Source: Buddleja alternifolia (taxonomy: Eukaryota; Streptophyta; Magnoliopsida; Lamiales; Scrophulariaceae). Taken from it: a DNA stretch of 64,000 nt. The notes beneath the pieces are model-generated. The model was not told the origin of the DNA, ran no database searches, and was given only the letters and a program-made list of their open reading frames with translations. The DNA lies in assembly GCA_019426215.1 (NCBI GenBank), contig CM033396.1:27605101-27669100 (forward strand). Reading direction: 5' to 3'. The translations under genes were made by a program, and so were the position numbers. Positions 1 through 12,319 of the stretch are shown in pieces. The first letter of the stretch is position 1. Every line of letters starts with the position of its first letter.

Positions 1-1910
1 TACTTTTCAAGACAAGATTTATAATATTTTATTATATGTGTGTGTGTTTATATGATGTATTTATGTATATAGTAAAGTATTTATATATTATATATTATAT
101 TTATATTTATAATATATTTATATTCAATGTAAAATCGACATTTAAAATGATATACTTATTTATTTAGAACCAAATTAGGATAAAAGTTACCACCAAAAAA
201 AAATAGGATAAAAGTTATTTTATTTTGGATAAAATTGACAATTATATTTTCATTAGATTTAACAAAAAATAAAATTAGATATTATTCGAGGTGGACATAT
301 TTAGTTCACCAATACTAACTCAAAGTAATATGATCTGATGATTATTTTTAATTTTTGGGTAGTTTTTAAACCTTTGATATTATATTAATTTCTAATAGTC
401 AAAAAAAAAACTCTAATATTTACTATGGAGCAAAATGCGCAACACATATCATTTAACAAGTTTGATAAATTATTTCGGAGTTTGAATATCCATGGCAAGA
501 TGATTAGTCTTATTTTATTGATGAAAAGTAGTTTTTTTTTAAATTCCAAAAGGATGCTTGAGAAAAAACGCAATTGTATTTGGTATTATTTTCACAATAA
601 AGAATTAAAAAATATTCTTCAAAATTTATTTAGAAGGTATTATTCAGTTCACCTTTTAATAATAATAAGAATTCTATATGATATATTGATGGGCATTATA
701 GTTAACTTAGTTAATCTAATAAGAATGTGGAGTGCGTTTGACAAAATATGGAGTGTCTTTATCAAAATATAGTCAAGACCCTAACCAACTAGAAAAAAAC
801 AATCTAAAAGACTAGGGAATAAATCCTATTAATTAGGAAATAATTTCAATCAAAAGAGGACTCAAAAACTATAAAAAAAATAAAATCCCAGTCAAAATTC
901 AACTCTTGTCTGCGTCCAATGGCCGCGGGTCAAACTGTTGTGGTGGCTAAATAATCGCTGATTTCACTTCAGCTGTGGTGATCATCCTTCCATCAAAAAG
1001 TGCAAAATTTTGAAATGGGTTGTCGCGGCTACCGCTGCTAGTGCTTCATTTTTTCGGCTCTCGATCCTCTTTTTTCCAGACTCCACTATACCCCAACAAC
1101 TAAGAAATGCTAATAAGTTATGAATATATTAATTATATTCAAATACTTACTTCTATATTTTGTCAGAATTACAAATTAAATAAAATATAACGATACATAA
1201 AGAAAATATTTATTTCAATATTACAAAGTGGGTACAAGTATGATACATCCACGAAGTAATATAAAGATAAGTTATACTTTTCCTTCCCAACAATTCATTT
1301 ACTTTCATATTGTTTTTGTACATTTACAAATTATATTATTCAATTCGATTTGATTAAAGCTCGATTCACTTAATAATTAAATTATCATGTCTAATTTGAA
1401 AAAAAAAAATGGGTCTTGCGGGTCCAAACGGGTCTTGCTTATGTGGGTCTAAACATGTCTCGCAAGGCCAAGCAAGTCTTTCAGTTTCGATTCCTTTGAT
1501 ATACAGTTTCGATTCTAGTTCAGGATACGCTTAAATTATGTGGGGCGATACCAAATCCTTGAAGAACCGATCCAGAACAGTCTCGTTGCCATTCTTAATT
1601 ATTTCTCATTAATTAGGATTGTAGGGGGCAGGCCGCTTCCCAACAAATAATGTGTTTTCAAGTGGAGCAAGTGGCTGTGGCAAGTTTTATTTTTCAGTGA
1701 CGTGCAACTTGTCTCGTAGTACATACAACTTGATTCTCAATTAAGGCCCACTTTCTTACAAAATTTGTCCTATCAATACGCCTAACTAATAAGGTCTTTA
1801 AAACTAGTAACCAAGTTACAAAAAAATAAAAGATAAAAATAGTTGGTTACGAGTTTTTACTTGGTCCATCCAACCGCTTCTCATACCTAATTAGACGAAA
1901 GTAGAAAAAA
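1..1910. other. AT-rich intergenic DNA, no gene seen
   Basis: I see no coding region here. The short open frames near 385-772 are low-complexity, match no family I recognise and sit in DNA rich in A/T runs. A slightly GC-richer patch near 900-1080 has no open frame of note. Confidence 0.6.
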
Positions 1911-3901
1911 TGTTAGTGTTAGGTGCCCACTAATTATTTATTAGTATTGTCAAATTTGTAAACAATGGATCAATTGTCTTGTGTTATCTATCAATAATAC
2001 TTGATATTTATCTTTATCTATAATTCTACGCCGTAGTTGATAGAGTCTCAAGGATCTTTACATGGCTATGTGAATGGTCGCGCAGTGATGATAATGCAAC
2101 GTTCTCCAAGGCAGTGATCCTAAACTTAGTTCCAAGTCATAGAGATATGAGAAAAAGGGAAATCATAGTCTGTCAGGGCATGCTCATGCAATATTTTCGT
2201 AATGAGAGTGTCATGTTCCATGGGCATTGATTGTGGATCAGTGTATGCATAAAGAGTTTATACTTGGAGGTACATGACTGAACTCCCCGTAGGATTCCAT
2301 GTTGCTTTCATGTTGGACTTAGAATCCTAAATGTTACGTAACGTGAGATAATCCTCACGACCTGAGATGTCGTGGCTGCAACATGTGCAACCCACTGTAC
2401 TTTGACTTATTCTAGATTCTAGGAGAATCACGAGATGTGATAACGATGGGTATAGTCTAGCTGTATGACAAAGCCGATGACATGAAAAGGGGAACTATCC
2501 ATTGTAGGTTACAAGAATATTTCCTATGATGTATGTAAATATGGAAGACCAGTGGAAAACCTCTAGCTAGGGTATCGAAGTCATTAAGAAGGATTGATGA
2601 TCCTAGCTTAGATGACAAAGGTCATCATGGTTACAATACAATTAGTTATCTAAGTCAATAGAGTTTCGACTGAACCCAAAACTCTATGCGTGGATCAGGA
2701 AAATGATGGAATGATCTCTATAGGTCCATCACACAATCATTAGCATTTAGATTTTCATGATAACGTTGCTAGACATTGAATAACGATCGGTGAGAGTCGT
2801 AAATTGACTTTGGTGATAAATTCAAGACTTCGATTAATTATTTAAGTAATAATCAATTAAGTCTTTGGGAAGAGTCTTGTTGCTGACTTACTAGTGAACC
2901 TAAGGGGTCACACACAATATTTGAGTATGATTCTCACTTGTGAAAATTAATCCTTGGTGGATTAAATTAATTCTTTAGTAGAATTAATTGAAATAAAATT
3001 AATTAATTAGTTTAATTAATTTCATGGAGAAAAATATTAAGGAGGTTATAATTAATTAAATGTCCTATGTGGAATTAATTAATTAGGTTAGAATTAATAA
3101 AATAATTATCTTAGTAGATATATTAATTATTAGTTAAGTCCTAATTATTTAATTAATCCTAGGCGGACTAATTAAATAATAGGAAAGTCCACATTAATTA
3201 ATAGCTTGTGTAGAAATTAATTGGACTTGGATTAAGAAAGAAAGAAGAGGAATGAAAGGGTTGGACTGAATAGGAGTGCAACCCTAACAAAAAAATAAGG
3301 AGCGTGCGCCTCCTATAATTGAAATAGGGGCCGGGGCGGACACCCATCAGAATTGCAAGACACATTTTGACTTTGTTTTTCCTTCCTTCTCACTTATGTC
3401 TCTCTTTCTCAGCATTATAATCTGAACAGTTTTCTCCTACTTAATTCTCCATAAACCAAAATTACTTTGATTAAGTTAGCAATAAAATTGAAGTAAGAGA
3501 ATCCAAGTATTCAAGGTGTGGATACTACACTTACAGGTGCGACATTTAGAGAATTATGATTTATCTATAGGAAATCAAGAGCACAAAGGGGCGAAGGTTT
3601 TGCTGAGAAAAAGTAGTGGATTGTTTGTAATTGAAATCCACCATCTGTTCACGTTCATCAGCTAGCCTGATTCGATCGTGGTTATAAATTTATCTACGAA
3701 ATAAATCTACCAAGGTATAATGACTTAAAAAACCCCTACGGATGTTTTATAGTTTGATGGTACCATGGAACCTACTCTTTGTGCTGCGTGTTTTAATTTT
3801 TATTACCTGATTTCGATGCGTTTGAACAAACGAACGAGAGACCTTAGTCTCTGAAAGGGCCCACACGCTATCCATGAATGTAGAACCCGAAATCCTTAAC
3901 A
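1911..3901. mobile_element. Probable solo LTR (copia-like style)
   Basis: The block starts TGTTAGTGTTAGG and ends CCTTAACA, giving a perfect 5-bp terminal inverted repeat (TGTTA/TAACA) with TG...CA ends, as in LTRs. Its length of about 2.0 kb and lack of coding capacity fit a long LTR. The middle (about 2930-3200) is rich in TTAATTAA-type repeats. No matching 5-bp target-site duplication flanks it (AAAAA on the left, TTATT on the right), and no second copy lies in the window. The boundaries and the solo-LTR reading are therefore inference. Confidence 0.5.
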
Positions 3902-4658
3902 TTATTATTTTGGCTGCAAATCAATTTATTTATGTATACTTACTAAAACATTCCAAAAGTAGATTTATAAACCTAAAATAGTTCATAAACATATTTTTAA
4001 ATTCAAAATACACGACTTTTCAATCGAAAAAATAAAAAATAATGGTATTAATTATGAACTAGCTCCTAATTTCTTAATTAATGAATTTAGAAAAAAAGCT
4101 ACAGGGAAATTTGCAAATAGAAGTGATTATTAGTTGTTGTTTTTTTTCGAATAGCACAATATTGTCCCTAAAATTAAAAAAAATAATCATATTTTCTTCA
4201 TATTTATCTTCAAACGATTCTTTTTTAACAATTTACTCCAAAAAAGCATATGTTTATGAACTAATAAGGCTTTCTAAAGGATAATCAACATAGTCTAAAG
4301 ATGTCAGTTAAGTGTGCGCCTTTATTTTTTCTTTTTTTATTTATTCATTTTATATTTCCGTTTATGTTTCTCTAGACCTCTTTGTCTTGCAATAAGCATT
4401 TGAACAAATATTATAAACACAAATATAATTATTTGAGAAATATGAGAACACTTCTTGTAATTATTTGATTGGCTCAAGAGAAATAAAGATGTAGTCTAGG
4501 TTAGCTCGTGGATATAGGCAATTTTTCGAACCACGTTAAATCCTCGTGTCCATTCTTTTAGGCTTTATTTTCTTTATTCTATTTAATTGTAATATAGTTG
4601 AAATATGCGGTTGATTTATCTTTTATTTTTTCATCTAATGTTATTTTCTGTATTCCAC

Positions 4659-4828
4659 TTAATTGTACATTGATTTATGATGACAAAGCATTATTTCTTT
4701 TTAACTAGTTGCTTGCAACTAATAATAAAATATATAGACGAAGTTAATTGTACATTGATTTATGATGACAAAGCTTTATTTCTTTTTAACTAGTTGCTTG
4801 CATCTAATAATAAAATATATATATGAAG
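4659..4828. repeat. 85-bp tandem duplication
   Basis: Two head-to-tail copies with period 85 (4659-4743 and 4744-4828). Both begin TTAATTGTACATTGATTTAT and differ at only a few positions. Confidence 0.85.
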
Positions 4829-5170
4829 TCATTAGCTCCAAATAAATGAGACGAAAAATGAAGTAGGATAAAAAATATTGGCAAAAGTTTCAATTACTAA
4901 TAAATTAAACATTAGTTCAATGATGAAAGCTTTTGATAATACTATCAAGACAATGAGTATTCATATGAGCAATTGTGTTCAAAATTAGAGTTTAATATGT
5001 ATTTATGTCTATTTACATATTCAATCATAGGATAATAGTTACTCAAAGAACGTCGAGCATAAACTTGATATTTTTTAAAAAACTTTGTTTATATATTTCA
5101 AAGACTACTATTGTTTTTATTGAAAGTCATTTTTTCTATTACAAATAATAATTGTTATTATACTTATCTA

Positions 5171-5206
5171 TTAAAATTAAAATTAAAATTAAAATTAAAA
5201 TTAAAT
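5171..5206. repeat. (TTAAAA)n microsatellite
   Basis: About six head-to-tail hexamers of the AAAATT type. Confidence 0.85.
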
Positions 5207-5259
5207 TCTATATAAACATATTTATCAAAAATTTTCCTTTACAAATAATTTTTTGATCC

Positions 5260-5261
<2 letters not shown>

Positions 5262-5320
<59 letters not shown>
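5262..5320. repeat. Compound (CT)n-(TA)n microsatellite
   Basis: About 30 bp of CT dinucleotides run directly into about 30 bp of TA dinucleotides. Confidence 0.95.
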
Positions 5321-5322
<2 letters not shown>

Positions 5323-5431
5323 TAGTTCATGAGTCATTCACCTAAACAAGAGGAAAATTTTAGTATTTAGTATGATCTTTTTTTCCTTTTTTTTTGTAAC
5401 TTAGGTAGGGTCGTCTTCGATTAACTACAAA

Positions 5432-5565
5432 GGTCAGGACATGCCTCCAAGACTATAAGTCAGCTCCGTGATGATGGATTTCTCCGATCTCCTACCAGGG
5501 CCAGGACATGTCTCAAGGACCATAAGTCGGCTCCGTGATGATGGATTTTCTCAAAGGCATGTGAG
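5432..5565. repeat. 67-bp imperfect tandem duplication
   Basis: Two diverged copies with period about 67. Both carry CCAGGACATG/TCAGGACATG followed by GCTCCGTGATGATGGATT. The block lies just left of element 1 and codes for nothing I recognise. Confidence 0.75.
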
Positions 5566-5667
5566 GGTGTTAGACTAAAATGAATATAAGGAAAACAAAA
5601 AAAGATGACAGGAATCTTCTTCATATTATATGTGTTCATCTACCTACTGAAAAATGTGAATTATAAG

Positions 5668-6161
5668 TGATATATGAAAATATGGTATTTAAGCCCATAG
5701 GCATTAAAACAAAGAATCCTAGGTCCAACATAAGCCCAAAATCCAGGGTCGGGTCGTACCCTAACCCGACCCTGCAGTCCAAGTCATCTACCATCCAATG
5801 GTGCCACCTGTCACTATCTTACAGATGGTCACCAACCACCCCAACAAGGTTTATGTGCTATAAAAACCTCCTCATAACATTTATTGAGGGTTGGGATCTT
5901 TAGAATATTCTCTCTAGCTTTAGCCTCATATCTCCAGAAGTAATGAGCCTATAGACCGAGAAGTACGTTCCTTTACATATAAATTTGGAAGTTTGAATCA
6001 TCTACGATATACGACCCTGGTTACATATCTTACTATAGAACTACGTTTACTTGATCTTGATTAGGTACGTAGGTGCAGTCTTAAATCATTATCACCATAC
6101 TCTTGGTACTGCTCGAGTCCTTCTAAACTGAGGTGTGAGTCCCTAAATTCGAGTTAGATCA
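5668..6161 (+). repeat. Element 1 5' LTR
   Basis: 494 bp, TG...CA. A TATA-like TATAAAA at about 5860 (TATAAAT at the same place in the 3' LTR) marks the probable U3 promoter. Compared with the 3' LTR it lacks a block of about 40 bp near 5745, an 18-bp duplication and a block of about 16 bp near 6075. Confidence 0.92.
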
Positions 6162-6163
6162 GT

Positions 6164-6181
6164 TGGCGCTGTATGTGGGAA
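6164..6181 (+). promoter_or_regulatory. Element 1 primer-binding site
   Basis: TGGCGCTGTATGTGGGAA lies two bases after the 5' LTR. It has the TGGCGC...TGTGGGAA form seen in plant Tat elements, with apparent point changes. I do not assign the tRNA. Confidence 0.75.
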
Positions 6182-6215
6182 ACTACTTTGAAGTTGCTGA
6201 GACTTGTTATTAGGA

Positions 6216-7844
6216 ATGGAGGCTGGAAATCTGAAGAGTCGTCTGGTACAGGTTGAAGAGGGGTTAGTGAATCAAGGGGTTGGTGATAAGCATATTGAAG
6301 GAGGAACGAGTAAGGTTATAACGATGACGAAGGAAGAGTTGGATAGGAGGATGAAGGAATATGCAAAGGAGAAGATGTAGAAATATCTCAAAGGACGATA
6401 TGTAGAAATATCTTACTCGTATACCTACGACGCCTAACTTGGAAAAGGCACGTTCGGATCCCCCTACAAGACGAAGCTTATTTCGTAGAGAGGGAGACCG
6501 AGTTGGAGAGCAGCAAGGAGAGTCGTTGGAGGAGGATGAAGTAGTAAGTTTCCATCGGGTGCTTGGGCAAGAAAAAGGTAAGGCTCGTATGTTTGATTCG
6601 CCACCCGAGGCATAAAATACGGTTCACTACAAAGAAGATAGATACACAAAAGCGAATCGTGTTATGAATCCAAAGTCAATGATGCGTCCAGCACAGTTGA
6701 GGCAGGCCTCCACGCTGATGGCTTGCAATTCTCCTTTTGTGATAGAGATCATGAGAGAAGTCCCAAATAGCCTCTTTAGAATGCCAGACTTTATGAAATT
6801 TGATGGGACGGATGACCAGAGACCCCATATTACATCTTACGAGCTGTTAGTGTCTTTGCATGGACAAACGGATGCAATCAATGCCAAAACCTTCATCACT
6901 ACCCTTGTGGGTCGAGTGTAGGACTGGTTTATAAGTCTTGCACCCGGCTCCATAGGGTCGTATATGCAGTTGAAACACAATTTTGGAAATCACTTTGCTA
7001 GTAATTAAAAGACAAAAAAAATCTATCTCTGTGATAATGGGACTGAAGCAAGGCTCAACCGAGTCATTGCATGTACACTGCTTCAATCAAGAAGCCATGG
7101 ACTCCCCCGAACTAAATAACGAGTTGATGCTAAGCTTCTTAATGAGAGGCTTAAAGAAAGGTAATTTTAATGACGCGCTCTCTCGTTGTCCTGCACGATC
7201 CCACAAGGAATTGATGGAGTTGGCGGGAGAGTACATTAATGAAGAAGAAAGGAATGAGTTAAAAGACTCAGAGAGCTTGCAAACCGTGAACGACCCAAGA
7301 GGTCGCAAAGAAAAATTTGAAACGGATCAATACGAGAGGATCACGAAGAGATCGTGATCGAAACCGTAGAACAAAATATGGGCACTATACTCCCCTAAAC
7401 CTAACTCGTACCAGGATTCTGGTAGAGGCTCTAAGAACGAATCAAGTCCAAAGACCCAGACCGCTAAAACACGGCCCAAAGAAGAATATGCACAAATATT
7501 ATGAGTTTCACAAAGATCATGGACATGACACGGAAGAGTGTTTTCAATTAAAATACGAGATCGAGCGACTTATCAAGTCGGGTGTATTGAACGAATTTAT
7601 CGATTGCACTCTGGTGGAAGTAAGAGCCCCCCAGGCCAACTACAAAACAGAGGTTAGACGGTCACGTATTCGATTTCGTGAGCGATCCCACGAACAACCT
7701 AATGAAAGAGATCGTCAAACGCATAATGACGAGCGGCCTAGAAACGAATATCACATAAATGATAATTATCGTCGTGACTATGAATGCCCAAGAGGCAATG
7801 ATTATCACTATAATGATGGTCCTCGTAATAACGAGCAAAGATGA
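6216..7844 (+). pseudogene. gag: Element 1 gag (broken)
   Basis: Gag would form the virus-like particle and package the element RNA. The first ATG after the primer site is at 6216, and its frame stops at 6378. Frames at 6664-6921, 6983-7357 and 7317-7844 continue the protein in different phases, so several frameshifts and stops break it. The 6664 piece has the Tat gag core motif KFDGTDDQ and ends just before the usual W-F/Y of the capsid helix. The last piece ends in Arg/Asn/His-rich sequence after the zinc-knuckle-like motif EFHKDHGHDTEECFQLK. The usual first Cys of that motif is Tyr here, so one metal ligand appears lost. No intact product is expected. Confidence 0.88.
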
Positions 7845-7911
7845 GAGGTGCAAGAAGCACCCAAAGATGGTAATTACAGTGAAATTCACATGATAGTGGG
7901 GGGACCCACTG

Positions 7912-10397
7912 ATGGAGATTCCTCAAATGCAAGAAAGAAGCATGCAAGAGAGGTTCATTCGAGTTATTATCGCGGTGAGCCAGCTTAGATACTTTCACTT
8001 ACACGAGGGACAATCTCAAGAGACAATCAATTTTGATGACAGTGACTATGAGGGGATAACTGGCCCTCACAATGACCCCATGGTGATTTTAACGGATGTG
8101 GCCAACTTTGTGGTGCACAAGGTTCTAGTTGATACGGGGAGCTCAACGGATGTTATCTTTTGAGAAGTTTTGAAGAAGATGGAGCTTGATAGCACGTGAC
8201 TACGATCTGTAAGCACTCCCTTGGTGGGTTTCACAGGATCTCAGATCATGCCTAAAGGGTCGATTGATTTAGACGTATCCTTGGGGGGCTGGGTCGAAGT
8301 CAAAGATGAGTCATGTTACCTTTTTGGTTGAGGATGTTACTTTTGCATAGAATATGATAGTGGGCTCGTCAGTGCTATACGACCTCGTTGAAAGTCAACT
8401 TATCGAAGAAGAGGAAGCATGAAGCCAGTATAGTCGAGGTGTTAGATGAAGAGGCGAAGACTCTGATGAAAAGTATGGATAAAAAGCAGAAATGGGTCAA
8501 TACCCGAGTTGAGGCTATGGTCCACAAATCTATTGAACTTGTCTCGGGTAACCCAGAAAAAATGACTCAGATAGGAGGAGAGATGAATCCGGAGATGGAG
8601 ACGAAGCTGGTGAATTTTTTTAAGGAAAACTCAAATATGTTTACATGGAAGGTTGCTGACTTCCAAGGTATCGACCCTTCTGTTATCGTTCATCATTTGA
8701 ATGTTGAGCCAGAGGCCAGGCCCATCAGACAGAAATGAAGGAATTTTGGCCCGGATAGAGACATGATCATTGAAGAAGAAGTTAAAAAAACTTCTAGATT
8801 TAGGATATGTAAACGAGATCCAATTTACGGATTGGCTCGCTAATGTAGTCCTTGTACCCAAAACCCGGGGAAAATGGCAAATGTGTACTGATTTCACTAA
8901 TTTCAATAAAGTTTGTCCTCGTGACCCTTATCCCTTGCCTTGTATAGATTTATAGACTCTACTGCAGGTTGTGCACTATTGAGCATGATGGATGCCTATC
9001 AAGGCTTCAACCAAATAATTATGGTAGAAGAAGATCAAGACAAGATTGTGTTCGTTACAGCGAGAGGAGTCTACTGTTACAATGCGATGCCTTTCGGATT
9101 GAGAAATTAGGGAGCAACATACCAAAGGCTCGTTAATATGATGTTTGAGGAAGAGATTAGAAGGACAATGGAAGTGTATGTTGACGACATGCTTGTAAAA
9201 AGTACGAATGAGATCGTGACCATGAAAGAATATGGCATGAAATTAAACCCACACAAGTATACCTTTGGTGTACGAGGTGAAAAATTCCTAGGATATATGG
9301 TAACCTAACTAGGAATTGAAGCTAATCCTGAAAAAATTGAGGCAATCTTGCGCATGCAATCCCTGACGAGTGTAAAGGATGTACAGAAATTAACGGGAAG
9401 TATGGAAAGTTTGAATCGTTTCATCTCACAATCCGTAGATAAGGGCTTGCACTTCTTCAAAATTCTAAGAAATGTGAAACACTTTGATTGGATGGATGAA
9501 TGCGAGAAAGCTATTCATGAATTGAAAACTTACCTATCATCTCCACCACTATTAACCAAACCAGTATTAGGGGAACCACTGATCCTATACTTGGCAGTAT
9601 CCTCAGTAGATCTCCGTGACGTACTCGTTCGGGAAGTCGAGGGAGACCACCGTCCGGTTTACTATGTCAGCAAGTTGATGCAAGGAGCCGAGTTAAATTA
9701 CTTGGAAATTGAAAAATGGGCACTTGCATTAATGATTGCAGCACGAAAGCTTAGACCATACTTTCAATCTCACCATGTAATTGTACTAAAGAATCAACCA
9801 TTGAAACAGGTACTAGCAAAACCAGATGTTTCGGGTCAACTCGTAAAATGGGCAATTGAATTGGGTGAGTTCAGCATCGAATACAAGAGTCGTACCTCGA
9901 CAAAGGCTCAAGTGATAGCAGATTTTCTGGTGGAAATGAAGTCCAACTCGTACATGGTAGCCTCGGTGTCATCATCGAAAACGACTCCAGGGTCTCTGTA
10001 TATGGATGGTTCTTCTATGATGAGACGAGAAGGTATTGGTATTTGGTTGCACTCTCCAGAAAAAAACGGCATGGAATTCGCGGACAAGTTAAACTTTGAT
10101 GTGATGAACAACGAGGCAGAATATGAAGTGTTAATTGCAGGGTTAAGGATGGCAAAGACCCTAAAAATAAAAAAAGTTAAAGTGTTTACCGATTCGCAAT
10201 TGGTAGCACGACAAGTCTTTGGAGCCTATGAGGCAAAAGAAAAAACTAGGGTCAGGTACTTACAAATAACGAAGCAACTGATGGTAGAATTTGATAAGAT
10301 AGAATTGTGCCAGGTACCGAGGGATGAAAATCAAAGAGCGGATGCACTATCTAAGTTTGCAAATCAAATTGTGGGATCAACAAATCGTACGATGTGA
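7912..10397 (+). pseudogene. pol: Element 1 protease-RT-RNase H-aRNase H (broken)
   Basis: The protease keeps its catalytic triplet in VLVDTGSSTDVIF (about 8125-8163), followed at once by a stop. RT follows: motif DWLANVVLVPKTRGKW near 8830, then the YVDD catalytic box in MEVYVDDMLVKS near 9175, with stops near 8955, 9108 and 9306. A stretch between the YVDD box and MKLNPHKYTFGV is shorter than usual. From 9348 a 349-codon open frame holds the Gypsy RNase H and a second, archaeal-type RNase H (YMDGSSM, NNEAEYEVLIAGL, FTDSQLVA, ENQRADALSKF). Two RNase H domains in a row are diagnostic of the Tat lineage. The whole unit is inactive as it stands. Confidence 0.9.
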
Positions 10398-10875
10398 CTA
10401 CTAGTATTGGAACACTCGAAATTAGAGCCACTGACTATGGTTATGCCTCTTAGAGCAGATACGAGTTGGAAGCAACCTATTGTAGAATATCTTTTGGGGG
10501 GAACTCTACCTGAGGACAAGCTTGAAGCTCGCAGATTAGCTGGAAGAGTAGCTTGTTTTACTATCTTAAATGATGAGTTGTACAAAAGGTCAAATGTTAG
10601 ACCTTTTCTTCTTTGTTTAGCTCCAGTTGAAGCTGATTATATCTTGAGAGAAATACAGGAAGGTAGTTGTAGAAATCACTCTGCAGGACAAACACTGGCA
10701 CAAAAGGTCACACGACAAGGGTATTTCTAGCCGACACTCGTTAAAGACTCACAAGAATTTGTCAAGCAGTGCAGACAATGCTAGCTTCACTCCAATGAAA
10801 TCCATCAGCTGAGAAAACCCATGGAAGTGATAAAAGTTGCATACCCATTTGATCAATGGGGCATTGATATACCAG

Positions 10876-10964
10876 GTTAATACCTCTCCAAAAATTCATT
10901 AGTAGGTTCGTTCAAAAGAACGAGGCAAGATACTTACTCGATATATATTTATACTCGTTTGCAG
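10876..10964 (+). other. Candidate spliceosomal intron 1 in integrase (89 bp)
   Basis: Starts GTTAATACC and ends TTTGCAG, is AT-rich with T-runs near the 3' end, and contains stops. The flanking codons join in frame (phase 1) as Pro-Gly-Pro at the expected start of the integrase core. Splicing is inferred, not shown. Confidence 0.65.
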
Positions 10965-11106
10965 GTCCATTCCCTCCAGTTCAAAATCAAAAGAAATTCA
11001 TTATTGTAGCTGTGGAGCACTTTACGAAGTGGATTGAAGCTGAAGCTGTGGCTCGTATCACGAAGAAAGTCGTCATTGATTTCATTTGGAAAAATATTAT
11101 TTGTAG

Positions 11107-11182
11107 GTTAATGAACTTGAAAATATCGAATACATTTTGCATTAATAATTATAATACTCATGCGGAAGAAAATTATTTGCAG
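11107..11182 (+). other. Candidate spliceosomal intron 2 in integrase (76 bp)
   Basis: Starts GTTAATGAAC and ends TTATTTGCAG. The frame joins across it (phase 2) inside the conserved IICR-FGIPR region of the core. Caution: the last bases of the segment resemble the 16 bp just before it (ATTATTTGYAG), so it could have arisen by a small duplication. Confidence 0.6.
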
Positions 11183-12319
11183 ATTTGGTATCCCCAGAAT
11201 TCTGATTTCTGATAATGGAACTCAATTCAATGGGAAAGCTATTATGACATGGTGCAGTGAATTGAAAATTCAGCAAAATTTTACATCTGTGGGACATGCC
11301 CAGGAAAACGGACTGACGGAAGTTGCAAATCATATACTATTGCAACACTTACTTAAAAACTCGACTTGATGGCATGAGGTCAGCTTGGGCGGATGAACTA
11401 CCGGGAGTTCTTTGGGCTTATCGAACAACACCAAGGTCGTCCACAGTAGAAACCCCATTTTGTCTCGTATATGGATCCGAGGCAGTGATTATAACGGAAA
11501 TAGGAATGATGACATACAGAGTGTTAAACTACGACCCAGAAGACAATCAGCAACATCGTGAATTTGAACTTGATGTCATAGAAGAAAAAAGAGAACAAGC
11601 CTATACGAATATACTGAGACAAAAAAGTACCATGGCAAGAGCATACAATAAACGTGTGAAGGAAAGATACTTCCAGGTAGGAGATTTGGTGTTGAAGAGA
11701 GTTGAAGTTTCAAAACATGTGAAGAAATTGGAAGCTAATTGGGATGGTCCCTATAAGGTCACAAAAATAACGAAGGGAATGACATATAGACTACAAGATC
11801 TGCAAGGGAAAGATCTATCCCATCCATGGCATATTGACCATTTAAGAAAATTTTATGCACAAACCATATTACTCCTTTATTCGTTAAAACGAGGCAAATG
11901 TTGTATTTATTTTGAATTTGCTCAGATTGAAGATTACTCGATAAAATGAGGCGAATGTTGTATTTATTCGTCAGGTTCAAGCAAATGAATCTATTCTCAA
12001 CTCATAAGATATTGTACTTTTGAATTAAAAATAACAAACGAGCTTAGACAAGTGAATTAAAAAACAATAATGACAAAACAACGAGCTTAAACGTCTGAAT
12101 TCAAAAACATAAGACTCATGAGGCGAACTCAAAGCAGGGACAATCTAGCTGTATTTATTCCCTTTGGTTTTAAATTTTGTAGGGGGGATGTACTAAGGGG
12201 CTAACGGAGCGAATTTGGGAAACTTGACGGGGTTAATATCTGGATCCTCGGCTGAAAACGAGTCACGAAGCAGTTTGCGCTTATCACATTCTTCCAGGCA
12301 ACTCATATCAAACTCTGGC

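Larger units (their letters stand above)
3902..5667. other. Intergenic DNA with simple repeats, no gene seen
   Basis: Apart from the tandem and microsatellite repeats listed separately, I see only AT-rich sequence. The open frame at 4081-4284 is lysine/serine-rich low-complexity sequence and matches no family I recognise. Confidence 0.6.
10407..11949 (+). pseudogene. pol: Element 1 integrase with two intron-like interruptions
   Basis: The C-terminal part of pol. The N-terminal zinc-binding region is recognisable at about 10660-10810 (H...H then CRQC). The catalytic core runs about 10840-11450 and the C-terminal region to 11949 (GDLVLKRV and WDGPYKV are typical). Of the DDE triad, the second Asp (SDNGTQF) and the Glu (TEVAN) are visible. 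The first, normally in a VDYFTKW-type motif, reads VEHFTKW, so it seems mutated to Glu. The core is interrupted at 10876-10964 and 11107-11182 by short GT...AG segments whose removal keeps the frame (listed separately). A further frameshift lies near 11365, and a stop at about 10730. Confidence 0.88.

Noticed and set aside
385..772. Overlapping open frames on both strands near the left edge
   Set aside because: Low-complexity, AT-driven, no known motif or start context; not reported as genes.
1906..3906. Target-site duplication for the first solo LTR
   Set aside because: The five bases on the two sides (AAAAA and TTATT) do not match, so I could not confirm the insertion boundaries.
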